Source: Shinisaurus crocodilurus
Lineage: Eukaryota > Chordata > Lepidosauria > Squamata > Shinisauridae
DNA length: 64,000 nucleotides
Direction: 5' to 3'
Assembly: GCA_021292165.1 (NCBI GenBank)
Contig: JAHFWL010000268.1
Location: 1 to 64,000, forward strand
The translations under genes and the position numbers were made by a program. The notes under the pieces were generated by a model. That model was not told the DNA's origin, did not search any database, and saw only the letters and a program-made list of their open reading frames with translations. This document shows, piece by piece, positions 22,501-34,977 of this stretch (position 1 is the stretch's first letter; every line of letters starts with the position of its first letter).

Positions 22501-24585
22501 AGCTTCCTGCCCATACCTTTATTTCACATATTTGCAATCTTCCTTTCCCTAAGCCTGACACACCTGACTTGGGTAAGTGCTGCCAACTCTGCTCCAGGTG
22601 TCTCTCACTTAGGTATGTACGAGAATTTTGTTTCAGTTCGTAAACAGTCTGATCTTATCCCCAGGGAGGTAACTATGGATTGTTGAAAGGCTTCCACCTG
22701 CTGAATTAAACAGCCCAGAACTGGAGGTTGTCAGGGGAAGACCCACCCAGGCTTGTAAGCCAAGATCAAACCATGGTTACAAGTCTGGGTTGTTCTTTCC
22801 CCAACTCCAGGTTCAGACAGAGCATCCCTGAAGTGTTTCATTCAGCGGGAATGGGCAGGAGCCCACTTGTTCATGGCTACCCAAAGTTTGTTTAAACCCT
22901 GGGTAGCCATATCTTTATAGGGATTTCCAAGTGGCTGAGAATTCAGAAAGGCTTCCTTTGCTCTGTAAATCAAATAAGGAGGATCACTCGTAGACTTTCA
23001 GCCAGTCTGTAGTCTAGTTTACACCAACGGCATATTAGGACATCCTCAGGCCCCTGTTAGGAAGCTTCACTAGGCCATGATTTAATTCCCATCCATATTA
23101 ATTGTTGCGCACTGCCCAGAGAGCTTCGGCTATTGGGTACATAAATGTAGTAATAAATAAATATAATGAATCTCTATTATTCTGAATGTCATGACTAACG
23201 TATTATTCAAGAGAAAATACCCCACCTGCCAGGAAGGACAACAATAGCAAGAAAAACTGCCGTCCAAAAACATGGACAAAATTCATTCCATAGATGGGCA
23301 AAATTTAACAGGGTGGGCACTGATTCAGTATGCCAATACAAAATAAAGCTGAAAGAACTGCAGAGTAAGGAGCAGCAGTTTAAAAGTGCTGTGAAATCAG
23401 GAAAATCCAACATGCTGTTTTTAGTGGACTGCTAATGAAGCAAATCAGCCATTCGTCCGCACAGCCACTCAGGAAGAATCTAGAGCTGCCAGTCGGAGTT
23501 GAAGAGGCTGGCATGAAGCAAAATGGAGGGACACCAATAGCAGAGGAAAGAAATGCGGGAAGACTGTCCCCTCTTTCTCCCCCAGCAAAGCAGGGAGCAG
23601 AGCGCTCCCCACACCACGTTATGAGGGAGGAGCACGAACAAGGTTGGCTCTCACACCTGCAGGAAGGCTGGACACTGCTCGCAGGATCCCTTCCTTCCAC
23701 TGGCGAGGAAAGCTCTTGCCAACAGCCGCTGTCAGGCTAATGCTTTAAGCTGCCTTGAAGACCATTTGGTAGAAAGGTGGGCTAAAACCTATTTTAAGTA
23801 ACAAGTCTCAACACTACCATATGAAGACACACAGAGAGCTGTTCCAGGGCCAAGATGGAGTCATCCTCAGGATAGCCAGGGTCTGTCCTGGGAGAACTGA
23901 AAACATCCTCAACAACACGCACAGAGGCACCTCTGTGCACTGTGAAGGCATTCTCACAAGACCTGCTCATCCCGCTCTTGCGCAAAACTTCCCAAGGGGG
24001 AGATTCCACTTTCCCCAGGTAGCCTGTTCCACTATGCAACAGTGCAGAGTGAAAGTCCAGCCCAACATCACTGCTTGCTTCCTCTTTTAAGTTCTGGCAG
24101 AACCATTTAAGCTAGAACGCTGAGACTTCGGTCCACTGATTTCTGCAACTTGCCTGCCCCTCGTTTGAACCATTCCCCGCCACCACTACTCCCAACTCAC
24201 CCTCATGGTGGGCCTTTTCCACAAACTCCACGTATCAAAGGCCCTTTAGCTACTTTCACAGACATGTCTCACTCTAAAGCTACAACAGTATGCACACCTT
24301 CCTGGCAGTAAGCCCCTATGGAACACAGTGGCACTTCTGAGTGAGCGCACACAGGACCGGGCGACAATGAGGTCCCCCTTTTCCGATGTCTTTCAACTGT
24401 CAGCCTAACGGGACATTGCTCTCCAGGCGAGGCCCATCCATGGCAGTCTAAAACGGTTGGCTGCAGAGAGGAGCGTGCGTCCACCATCATGTTTCTCCTC
24501 CGCTGGCCGCCTGTGGGAGCGTGTCGCTTGTACTCAATGCCCTCTGCTGGAAGTCTCACCCTGCTCCCTACCCAATACCTGCTAT
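19545..24585. other. Intergenic sequence, mostly unrecognised
   Basis: No coding exon was recognised on either strand. A LINE-tail-like piece ('gagagcttcggctattggg') sits at 23110-23160. Part of this stretch could belong to the PPP1R2 3' UTR or its missing terminal exon, which should lie on the minus strand below 27258, but I found no match. Confidence 0.45.
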
Positions 24586-24589
24586 TCGT

Positions 24590-25870
24590 GTATTTAATTT
24601 ATTTAAGCAAGCAAGCAATTTATACAGTACTTACCGTATCTAAAGGTATCTTTAACCGGTTTACACAATCAGATATTAAAATACATCATAATAAATACAG
24701 AAACTCATCAGTGAAAATATTTAAAATATTTAAAAGCAAAGTTGAAAACACAATAATAAACAAATTAACTGGGCAGCACAATCATTATGGGAAGGCTTAT
24801 GTAAAGGGAAGGATCTCTGACAGGCACCTGAAGCTAGCCACAGTTTGCACCTCCCACATACTGGCAGGGAAGGCATTCCATAAGCGGGGGCGCCCCTATG
24901 GAAAAGGCCCGCTCCTGGATTGCCGCCAGAGGACAATATGCAGGTAGCAGTACAACAAGCAAGGCCTCCTCCGACGACCGCACAGGTCTGTACTGGGGGA
25001 GGTGATAGGCCAGGTAACACGGTCCCACGTTATTCAGGGTTTTCTATGCTAACAGCAAAACCTTGACCTTGGCTCAGTAACTGATAGGTAGCCAGTGCGG
25101 TTGCTTCAGCACTGGTGTAGTCTGTGCTCAGCCAGGTGCCCCCCTAAGCAACCGGGCTGCCACACTCTACACCAGCTGCAGCTTCTGAACCATGCACAAG
25201 GGGAGCCCCACAAAAAGCGCATTGCAGTAATTTAAACACAAGGTTACCAATGCATGGACTCCAGTAGCCAGGCTATCCTCCTCCAAGAAAGGGCCTACGT
25301 AGTTGACATACCAACCAAAACTGGAAATAGGCAGTGCATACCACAGAAGTTGCTTGGGCCTCTAGTGACAGTGTGATGAATCCAGGAGTATCCCCCAAAC
25401 CACATACATACCTGTTCTTTCTAAGGGAGCGTAACCCTGCCTAGAACAGGCAAACTCCGCAATTCCTGTACCTGCAAACCACCCACCCATAGAGTCTGTC
25501 TTGCCAGGATTCAGTCTGTTTATTGGCACCTCATCCAACCCATCACAGTGTGCAGCCACTTGTCCAAAACACGCACAGCCTCTCGATTCAGATGGCACAG
25601 AAAAACAGATGGGCGCCATCAGCATACTGGGACACTCCACCCAAAACCTCCTAATGACCGTCCCCGGCCGATTCATAGAGATGCTAAATGGCACTGGGGA
25701 CAGGATGGCACAGTGTGGCACCGCACAGCAGAATTGCCAGGGTGCCAAGGCAGTGTCACCTGGTGCTGCAGAAGCATCCCCTCCGCCATGAAACAGTGCT
25801 CCCAACTCAGAGAGAGGATCCAAAAGAGCACCAAAGCCACGGAGAGACCAAGCTGTTCCTCGTACGTAGC
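24590..25870 (-). mobile_element. L2 LINE fragment, RT and 3' end
   Basis: The minus strand reads as a decayed L2 RT. Near 25700-25500 are recognisable pieces corresponding to 'VIRRFGVRC', the catalytic-loop region and 'RLNPGKT'. Then come the C-terminal region and an A/T-rich tail near 24590-24720. Stops and frameshifts are frequent. Confidence 0.75.
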
Positions 25871-26532
25871 GATATTCCTCTCATAACTTCCTTTAGTGTC
25901 ACAAGTCCTTTTCCAGGCTAGTTTTCCAATTATGTTTATTTTTGACAAATGAGAACCTGTTTCTAGGTTCATATGCATACAAGCCTATATTCAGGCTGCA
26001 TCTGGGGGAGAAGCTGATACAGCTTCTTGCCCAGTGAACACTCAAGAATTCAGGCACCACTGCCACCAAGACATGCTTGTGAATGAAACTGCCAAGTCAA
26101 CGACACTGTGCAAGCCAGATTTTTTTTTATTTTATTTCACTGACATTCACCAGTTTCAAAGAGAAGTGCTCAATTTATTCATGTGAGGAACAAACCAACA
26201 AAGGCTAGGAAAGGAAGGGGCTTGGAGGAGAAAGCTCTTTCCCTCTCCAAAAGAGACACATGGGGGGGGGGGGGATGCCAGACTTAAGAAGCAAACAGGC
26301 TCATCGGAAGCTGATGCAGAAGGAGACATTCCGCCTGCGGGACGCTGCGCCTGGAATGCAAATACAGATGCAAATGGTCGGGTCAGGAAACACACCAGCC
26401 AGCACCCGAATGGCCCAGCTGCTGCCCAGCCCAGATACACAAGCCGCATCCTTCAGCTGAAGCCACAGGTGCCTATTTGGACACCACAGAACTGCACAAA
26501 CCTTAGCAGGCTTGTCTTCCAGCAAACTGGAA

Positions 26533-26841
26533 GAGGACAGGGCAAAGATCTCTTCTCGTTCATCCCAGTTTGCAGGACACGGAATAATGGGCTCAAGTTA
26601 CAGGAACCTAGATTCCACCTAAACATCAGGAAAAATTTCCTGACTGTCAGAGCAATAAGACAATGGAATCAACTACCTAGGGAGGTGGTGGGCTCTCCCA
26701 GTCTGGAGGCATTCAAGGTGCAGCTGGACAGACATCTGTCAGAGATGCTTTGACCTGGATTCCTGCATTGAGCAGGGGGTTGGACTCGATGGCCTTGTGG
26801 GCCCCTTCCAACTCTACTTTTCTATGATTCTATGATTCTAT
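26533..26841 (+). mobile_element. Short 5'-truncated CR1 LINE
   Basis: Near-identical to 16785-17085 of the intact CR1, from 'ggcaaagatctcttctcg' to the terminal (attctatg)n. The few visible differences suggest a recent insertion from the same subfamily. Confidence 0.93.
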
Positions 26842-27257
26842 GAAATGCAAGAAGGGCTGCACACACTGTCCATTTGGGTTTCCTGTCACCACCTCAAAGA
26901 GTGCATCCCCATAGACCAGAAGGGACAAGCCTGCCCCACAGAAACAGCAGCCAGTGCACAAGAGACAAAGAGTTGCCCAGCAAGCTGATGCAAAGCTAAT
27001 CCCTGGCTGGGGGATAGCCAAGCATGCTGGGCCGATCTTGGTGTTGGGAAACCACCCATGCAGCACAGAAACCGGGCATATGGCTGCCCGGGAGCCTCTC
27101 TGGAGAGTTCATGGCGGCACCCAGGAATCTGGAAGATATTCCCAAACCTGCAAAATACACACCACCTTGCAGCTCATGGATTCAAGCAGCCAACGTGGCT
27201 GGGGAGCTACTCTCCACAGGGGAGCTACTGCATGCACTTCATGAGTGCAGTGCTCAC

Positions 27258-27436
27258 CAGGGGCTGGGTTCGTCCGTTTTGAGCCTGCCGTGTCCTGCAT
27301 CTCCTCGTCATCGTCGTCGTCATCTTCAGTGGTTGCGTCGCCACGGAGTTCCTTTGCAATCAGCTGTCTGGCAAGTTGATGTTCTGGGCTTCGTTGTAGT
27401 GCATCTTCCTCTTCATTTCAAATTGCCTCTTTTTCT
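27258..27436 (-). CDS. PPP1R2: PPP1R2 coding exon 5, with one-base frameshift
   Basis: Acceptor GTGCAG (AG at 27438-27437), donor CCTG|GTGAGC (27257). It encodes [20 protein letters not shown] and then loses register. After 'aacatcaa' one base is missing (around 27374-27377), and the observed frame stops at NLPDS. The following codons in the next frame read [10 protein letters not shown] and an acidic tail ([10 protein letters not shown]), as the family expects. Either the assembly lost one A from an AAA run, or this allele encodes a protein truncated after the HYNE motif. Confidence 0.85.
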
Positions 27437-30400
27437 CTGCACAGAGAGCAGCAAAACAAATTCTATACATCACAGAACCAGCCATTGGTTTCCAGATGCT
27501 AAATGTCCTTTAACTTTACACAATTTTACACATCCCACTCAAGGTCTGACTGCTCAAAGCTGCACTAGACCATGACCTGCTGAAGACATGAAACAGAATA
27601 CTGAGCTACATGGGCTGAGATCCAGCACAACAGGCTTCTTTTGGTTTTTAAGTAAGACAGTGAGACTGTTTCTCAAGGGAGATTTGGCATCAAGAGCAAT
27701 CACCATTTTGCATCACAGAATAATTTAATGGATTAGGGGCCACTTTACATATGTCACATACCTGGATGCACATCTACTCTTTTTAAAAAATGGATAGCCT
27801 GTCCCCTCCCAAAGGCTATGGGCTGGGGGGGGGGGGGGGGACAGAAGGGAAGAGATACCAGGGAACAGAAGAAAGTTTTGTTGAATCAAAACATTCACTG
27901 AGATTTCCCTATCCTTTGCTGACTTAACCCAAAGGCCAGCCCAAACACTTGCAACACTTCAGAAAGGTGGCCAGCTGCAAGGATTTTGGCATGCCTGGAG
28001 TAGAAGAGTGTTCCAAAATTGGGGACAGCCAATACATCGGCAGCAAAAATCATGCATACCCACATGCACCGTCTGTGCAAGGATCACATAGATGCCTATT
28101 TTGCTGGGTGCCCAGAGTCTGGGAATTTGGCGACTATTTTCAGCTTAGGAAAGTCAAAGGGAAATAGCAGACAGAGACTGACCGGTGCATGCAGGACTCC
28201 AAGCACAGACACATTCATTTTGAATCAGGTACAGGCATAAAGGGGAGGAGCTCAAAAGTAGCAGAAAACACCCCTAGGACATGCTGCACTCTAATCAGGG
28301 TTACTGCTCCCCATGGACAGCTGGCCTATGCTCAGACAGCCATGGAACAAACACTGAGCACTGGAGCAGGTAATCCTGGAAGGGGGCAAGTACATTGCTC
28401 CCAAAGTCACACACCAAAGATTGGTCTACAGCACCTGCTGTGAAACTGTAACAAGAAAAGCCAGTTTACAAATCACGCTGGCTGGCTGGCTTCCTCCCTC
28501 CTCCAGTTAATTTGCAATATTAGCTAGCCAGAGGAACTGCTGGCAAGAATCTGAATTGGGATCTTAACTGAAAGATTGGCAAGGGGGGAGTATTAAGGAG
28601 AAAACCAGAGTCTTATCGCAAATCATAACTGTCAATTCTCTGACGTCTGTTGGGGGGAGGCATCTATATTTGTGCCATGGGATAGAGCTCCAACACTGAA
28701 ACTTTACTTTTCTCAATGCAACAAATATAACTATATTGGTTCGCAATCCTAGGCATTTCTTGCAATTTAAGTATATTCAAACTCCAACATCTTTCTTTTA
28801 CAAACTGTAATTAGTACTTGCTCCGGGTCCAAATTCAAAACTGTTCCCTGAACTTAAAAATTCACCTTTAAGATTCACTTGATGAATTGTTAAACTCTGC
28901 CTCACTTTCCCATCTGTAAAATGGGAATAACCACAAAGTTCTGGTGAGCATGGAGAACTATTCAGCCCTCAGCACGCTTCAAGTGCTCCGCAATCACAGT
29001 CAGTTGCTGTTTTGCCCCTGCTGTTATAAGAGTAGCAAAGTCAGACGTACCAAGTTCTTCGGCAGATAACTCTGTCTCATCATCTTCTTCGTCACTGCTC
29101 TCTTCTTGATGAGCTAGGATCTTTGGCCCCTTGCCATCCGCTGCAGCTGCTAATCTGCACAGATATATCGCAAGAAGTGGTAAGACTGCTTCCCCCAATA
29201 CACACAAGAAAAAAGGTGGGAAGCCATCGCTGCGTACCAAGACCAACCCACGGGCATTTATTTCTACCCACTTTCTTGAAGGAGGCAGCTGTCTGTATCA
29301 TGCTGCAAGACTTTCTTTCTGGACAGTAATGGCCATGTAGCAGCTATTGCCCAATATGACCTATAAATAAGGCAGAACCTTGTGCTTAGCAAAGGGATTA
29401 AGTGTCTTCAGCTCAAACTAAAAGCAGCACGGTTCTCAACATTGTTCACCTTTACTCGCAGGCTAGGTGGATAAAATAGACTTTTGAAACCTTGCATCTC
29501 AATTAGAGTGCCCTTTTTAAAGTTCCAGTGTTAGGCCTGAGGCCTATAACTTGGCCTAGTTAAGTTAGCCTGTTTTGCTTAAAAGGACATACGAGATGAA
29601 TAAATGAAATGCAGTGAAACTGGCCAAGGCAAACCTGAAGGTGAACGAAGAAGGATGAGCTGCAAACCAGATAAAGAACTGAAACCATTTGGAGGCAGGC
29701 AGATGCGCTCTGGACGCTGCCTCCCCATTCTAACAAAGGCAAGACAAAGACTGTTGCAATCCACAGGGCGCAGCAGAACAGCACGGACATACCGTATAAT
29801 CACTGCGCAAATGATGTGCGAGTGCCTGAAGCAAAGGTAAAGCAAGCCAGTAACAGCCTACAGGGTGGACCACGACCACTGGGTGCCATTGTCCTTTGCT
29901 GGGGGCACAGAGCTGCGGCAGAAGAGTTGCTACAACCCACCACCTTTTCACAAGCACTTACTTCTGACAGCTGTCAAAAGAATAGGTACTTTTAAAAAAA
30001 CGTATCTGGCAAATTTAAGCATTTATTTAGGACAGGGAAATATACACAGATTTCATGGCTGCATATTTCTCTGTCCAAAAATAATGCTCAAATTTGCCAG
30101 ATAGTTTTTTTAAAAAAAGAATCCTTTCTTTTGACAGCTGTCAAAAGTAAGTGCTCACAAAAAGGCGGTGGGATGTAGATCTCCCATTTCTGGAGCCTCA
30201 GGGAAGTGTGAAAAGGGTGGAGGGCACTGAGAACTGTCAGGGCAATATTTACAAACTAGAAGATCACTAGAGATATACTCGCCACCCCCTTTCGGGGCAA
30301 AAAAACCCTTCACCTCTTTGCTTTTCAATTGACAGCTATCAAGGGTGTGCAAATTAACCTATATGCAGCCTTGCATTGCCAATGTCCATGGATGTTACCT

Positions 30401-33400
30401 ACTGCACTTTGTCAGCAGACACTTACCAGGACATTGGCCAGGCAAAACTCCACATCTGAGGCAGCCTTAAGTGCGCACCTGCGAAAGACTGAGGGGGGAA
30501 ATACTTTTTTTTAAATACATTCTCGATTGCACACATTTCTCCCCACACACACACACACACAAAAAGAAAAAATTGGGTGAGGAGCCAGTGATAGTCAGTC
30601 CAAAATACTGCTTGAGCATCGGGGGCTACATCTATCAGGCACACCAAGGGCTGTTCCACGAACAACCCACACTGTGTAGCATATTAACAGGGTGGGTTGT
30701 CCTGTCATGCAAACTCGCCCTATAACTGACTATCTCAGACAAGAGCTTTTAAGGGAGAAGCTACCTCCATACTCCATCGGGACTGCTGGCAGGCAGCTTG
30801 CTTCCCTCAAGTCCACCCATCACATGTACTTTTAGGCCAGGCCATCCAAAGTTGGATGGACGTTATGAAGGAAATGCTTAGGTTTACTTAGGGGCTTAGA
30901 AATGCGTTCGAATGCTTTTAGAACACATGTATAATAAATGTCACACACATCACATCTGAAGTACAAATGCTTGTGTAGGTGTCTCATTTGCTGCCATAAG
31001 ACCCATAGAAGTAGTGTAACATCTGCATCTGATGAAAAAATTGGGAGGAATCTGACACCTGAAGTTAAGCTCTGTAAATGAGACTAGGTTGTGTACTATA
31101 GTATAGGCGACATCCAACATCACATAGGCAGACTTCTGCTCACACAACAGGACGCCTATCTCCTCCCCACTGCACCCCCCATCCCAAATCTGCTCTGGAG
31201 GGTCTCCTCTGGGGGCACATCCACTCTGCTGGCGGATGGACACCACTGGATTTCACCCAATATTTATTATTGCGGTCTTGCTACTGATTCAGGGGCTGCC
31301 AAGAGATGCCATCATCCCACATCACCACAAGCATCGACTCAGCCCAGTGGCCTCATCTTCCTATGTTATGGCCTCCATTTACCCGAGCACTGCGATCTGT
31401 TCAATTCTCAAATAAGGAAAAGGAATACTGATGACTCCAGCAACCAAACAGCATGGACATTTACTTTCCATCTTATGGAGAAACACTTTTGCCCTGAAGT
31501 TCCCTCGTGTTGGGAAGTTCTGAACAATCACTTCCGCTTAAACACACATCACCAGACTCTAAAGTCCACTTCATTCAATGGGATCTACTTTCAAATTGAC
31601 ACACACAGGCTTGCATTGCAGCCTTAGCCTTCAAGAAAGTACTCTTGCTTAATATCTTGCACATGTATAGGAAAAGTAAAATGCTTGTCCCTAAGATCAG
31701 CCTCCACACCACAGGACAGGAAAGCAGCCAATGTCACACTGAAAAATCAGTGATCCAGGAAATTACACGCTGATTTAGCTTAACATCTGTTCCAGGGAAA
31801 GTGTTATTAAAGTTAAAACTATCAAGCATACAGAAGAATAAGTCTTGCTCAAGGAGAATCAACATGGCCTCTGCAAAGTCCTGCCTTTCAAAACGTTTTG
31901 GACGAAGTCCCTCACCAAAGGTTGAAGCAACAGGACAGATCCTCTCATGGATTGGTAAAGTGCAAGGAGCAATGAGTGGAAACAAATGGACAACTCTCAC
32001 AATGAAAGAAATGAAAGTGGGGTCCTCCAAGGATTGGGACTGGTGCTTTAAAAATTGTTCATAACCTGGAATTAGGGGTGAGCCGTGAGAAGGCCATGTT
32101 TGTAATTGACATCGAATCATTCAGGGTGGTAAAAACAAAAAAGGATCTCTACGGAACTGCCAGGTTCAGAGGCACCGAATGCCACTGAATACGAGCTGTT
32201 CTAGGAGTGGGAGACAGTGGGAGAGCATTCTTGCCCTCATGCCGTCCTTGTGGGCTTCCCATTGGGGCATCCTGTCAGCTGCTATAGGAAACTCAACTGC
32301 AGGGCTCTCTTCTTGAGTTCTTATTTTCAATCTACCTTGCTCCCAGGAGCACTTACTTTTTAGCCAACACATCTGCAGCAGGGGCTTCATTTGTTTCTGT
32401 GTCACTGCCTGCATCTTCATCATCTCCTACCATACTGCAAAGACAAAAGAAACAAAGACCATCAAGAGCATTGGCTTCTGACAACTCCACCTGGGAGGGA
32501 GCAATTTATGTCAAAACAAAAATACCTTTAAATGCCAGCCCTCCTTATATCAAGTAATTTTATACATTTAAATTTATCAAATGCCTTCATATACTATAGG
32601 CATTGAAGGCAGTGTACCCAAACAACCACAGGTAAAACCAGTCAGTCAGTCAGGCGATCACTCGTGACCGAGTAAGATTGTCTTCCAGGATAAAAATTTA
32701 CAAAAAGGTGATTTTAAAAGGAGGAAAATTCTAAAGAAAATTGTGTAGACTCTAGCGATGGGTCCGTAAGTGACTGTGGAGGCCAATTCTAGATCCTCAC
32801 AGGTTACCAGATGGAAGATGGTCCTGTAAAGGATTCATTTGACGTGCTTTTCGCTTAGCACGTTTCTCCCTTTCACCTTGCACTCGGGCTTCTTCAAAGT
32901 CCATAGAACCTTTGTGAAAGGCCAACCTCCAGTTAGATCGTTCATGGGCCAGAGCTTCCCAGTTTTTGATGTTTATATTGCATTTTTTTAGATTAGCCTT
33001 AAGAACATCTTTAAACCTCTTATATTGACCACCGATATTCCGCTTTCCATCCTTGAGTTGGGAATAAAGTAACTGCTTTGGGAGACAGCAGTCAGGCATT
33101 CAAACAACATAACCGGTCCACTGAAGTTGGCGTTGAAGGATCATTTTTTCAATGCTGGTAGTCTTTGCTTCTTCCAGTACACTGACATTTGTCCGCCTAT
33201 CTTCCCAAGTAATTCGCAGGATTTTCCGGAGGCAACATTGATGAAATCTTTCAAGGAGTTGGAGGTGACATTTATAGATAGTCCATGTTTCGCAGGCATA
33301 CAATAAAGTTGGTAATACAATAAATAGAGTGAAATCCCTAATAAGAGGTACAGTAATTTTAAAACAAAACAGCCACAGTGTGGCATAGTGGTTGGAGTGT

Positions 33401-34977
33401 TGGACTGGGACTCGGGAGATCTGGGTTCTAGTCCCCGCTCTGCCATGAAACCCACTGGGTGACTTTGGGCCAGTCACGGACTCTCAGCCTCACCTACCTC
33501 ACAGGGTTGTTGTGAGGATAAAACAGAGGAGGAGGAGGAGGAGGAGGATTATGTAAGCCGCCTTGGGTTCCTTGCAGGAAAAAAGGCGGGGTATAAATAT
33601 AATAAATGAATAAACCAGCAGGATGACTCTGACAATTCATCCTTGCTTGGCCCTAAATAAAAGTCCATGAAAAGCCCAGGAAGGCCCTTTAACAAGGAAG
33701 TTCTTCACCTAGCAACATTAAAAAATGTTTTTGTTCAATTTTTCATATAAATTTTGGAAGATATTTTTCCACATTCATTACAATTAGTAATGATCAGAAC
33801 TTACAAACTTCTCAAAATCAGATCATGCACACAAGTGCCTGCTAATCAGTCAAAGTGACCCTTGGTTTAAAATATCCCTTGTATTTGGTTAAGCAGTCTT
33901 ACCTATGGTAGGGCGTACTTGGCTCATCTATCTTCATTAAACCATAGTCTTTGCCTGCGGGATGGTACGTAGCTAGGATGTTCATCTCATCCCACTTCTG
34001 AGACTTCTTACTGAAAGGGCAGAAAGACAGAGAGAAACAGATGAGACACAGTCACTCTTCCAGCCCAAAAACCTGCTTTTCCTCTTAAGAGAGCAGGGGC
34101 AAGCAGCCCTTTCCATTTTGTGGATATGAAACTCGTTGGGTAGCGCTGGGCAAGCCCCCCCCCCCCTCTCGCTCTGCCTCACCAGCCTGTCACACGCCTG
34201 CTTTTCTGAACGTAAAAAGAGATGAGCCCGCCCGGAGCCGCTTGGATGAAGGGCGGAACCCAAAGCGCGGCGTGCAAACCAATGCCCGAGGAGCTGCGGA
34301 ATAACCCGCAGTTTTAACAAGGAAGCCCCCATTCACTGGGCACCGGAAGAAAGCTTTGGAGCGCTCCTGCCCGGATCCGCCCGGCCGCCTGCAAAAGCGG
34401 CCTCGTCGCGCTCCGCCGGCCCCGCTGCCCGCCCTTCAGCCGCACGACCCCCGCCTGGACGCGGGCCCCGCGAGCTCCCCCCGTCGCGCCGATCTCACCT
34501 GCCCCGCCCCGCCCGCAGCCTCCTGCGGCCCGCCCTTCCCCGCCGGGAGACGGCCAGGCAGCCCCCCCGCGCCGGCGTCGCGAGAGCGGCCCTGGGGAAG
34601 GCAGGAAGCGCGCCGAGGCCGGATGGCGCGGGCGGCCCCGCCGGCCCACCAGACCAGACTCGCCCCCGGGAAGGAGGCGGCCCGGCACCGCCACCGCCGC
34701 CGCCGCCGCCGCCCCGCGCGCCGGCTCTGCCTCCGGGCACAGGCCGAGGCCGGGCCCGCGGCCGCACCCACCGCTCGTCCATCTGGCTCTCGCTGCTGGG
34801 CTGGGCCGGCGGGGGGGGCGGCGGGGGGGCCGCAGCCTGCTGCTGCTGCTGCTGCGCGAGGGCGCGCGAGGCCTCCGCCGAGGCCCCCAGGCCGAGCCCG
34901 CCGCCGCTCGAGCGGTTCTTCAGGATGCTCTTCACGGGCCTGCCGGAGGACGACGACGACGACGACTTCGCCTCCAT
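27258..34977 (-). CDS. PPP1R2: PPP1R2, protein phosphatase inhibitor 2 (five exons, terminal exon not found)
   Basis: Inhibitor-2 binds the catalytic subunit of protein phosphatase 1 in cytosol and nucleus, holds it inactive, and is released from this state by GSK3 phosphorylation. Coding exons are 34977-34772, 34010-33903, 32434-32357, 29154-29051 and 27436-27258, all with GT-AG junctions in compatible phase. Family hallmarks seen: VKSILKN (the usual motif is KGILKN), [27 protein letters not shown] with the GSK3 threonine, the acidic exon 4, and RKMHYNE (usually KLHYNE). Two oddities: exon 1 carries Ser, Gln and Pro runs that lengthen the N-terminus, and exon 5 has a one-base deletion just after the HYNE motif. 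The terminal exon encoding the last residues was not found. PPP1R2 also lies between ACAP2 and APOD in human. Confidence 0.93.
27822..27841. repeat. Poly-G run
   Basis: An uninterrupted run of about 18 G in PPP1R2 intron 4 that could form a G-quadruplex and is prone to length errors. Confidence 0.85.
29051..29154 (-). CDS. PPP1R2: PPP1R2 coding exon 4
   Basis: 104 nt, acceptor GTGCAG, donor GTACGT. It encodes [20 protein letters not shown] and then an acidic run [14 protein letters not shown]. This is the LAAAEG...QEQESSGEED region of inhibitor-2, including the acidic serine cluster used by CK2 in mammals. Confidence 0.9.
29930..30178. repeat. Foldback inverted repeat with 20-bp perfect palindromes
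   Basis: Two arms of about 110 bp, left 29930-30044 and right 30064-30178, are inverted copies at roughly 85-90% by eye. They are separated by a ~20-bp loop. Each arm includes a 'gacagctgtcaaaag' motif; in the right arm 'cttttgacagctgtcaaaag' is a perfect 20-bp palindrome. The structure lies in PPP1R2 intron 3. It is probably a foldback MITE, but no target-site duplication was found. Confidence 0.8.
30543..30561. repeat. (CA)n microsatellite
   Basis: About nine CA units in PPP1R2 intron 3. Confidence 0.85.
31741..32150 (+). mobile_element. L3/CR1-like LINE fragment
   Basis: The plus strand resembles the RT region of the L3/CR1-like family also seen at 43200-43500. Both contain 'ggggtgagc.gtga' and 'gtaaaaacaaaa..ggat/gact'. 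It is decayed and lies in PPP1R2 intron 3. Confidence 0.6.
32357..32434 (-). CDS. PPP1R2: PPP1R2 coding exon 3
   Basis: 78 nt, acceptor CAG at 32435, donor GTAAGT from 32356. It encodes [20 protein letters not shown] followed by DVLAK, matching the family segment MMGDDEDACSDTEA...LARK. Confidence 0.93.
32638..33321 (-). mobile_element. RTE-like LINE, 5'-truncated copy
   Basis: On the minus strand this runs from '[15 protein letters not shown]' to the 3' end, without inversion. It shows that the 7664-9441 and 9442-10060 segments are normally contiguous. The tail is (CAGT/ACTG)n, about three units, next to 32641. The frame is open for most of the length, but the zinc-finger region is damaged. 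Lies in PPP1R2 intron 2. Confidence 0.9.
33376..33615 (+). mobile_element. tRNA-type SINE, copy 5
   Basis: Full-length plus-strand copy with an internal (AGG)n expansion near 33525-33547 and an A/T tail. Confidence 0.92.
33903..34010 (-). CDS. PPP1R2: PPP1R2 coding exon 2
   Basis: 108 nt between acceptor TTTCAG (AG at 34012-34011) and donor GTAAG (33902-33901). It encodes [19 protein letters not shown] and continues to IDEPSTPYH. The threonine of PSTP is the site GSK3 phosphorylates in inhibitor-2. Nearly identical to the mammalian exon. Confidence 0.95.

Noticed and set aside
23380..23740. Overlapping ~100-codon frames on both strands
   Set aside because: No homology, no splice context; chance frames in unrecognised intergenic sequence.
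26300..26375. PPP1R2 terminal exon candidate
   Set aside because: There is a plausible acceptor (CATTCCAG) and a short frame, but the in-phase peptide does not resemble the conserved C-terminus of inhibitor-2.
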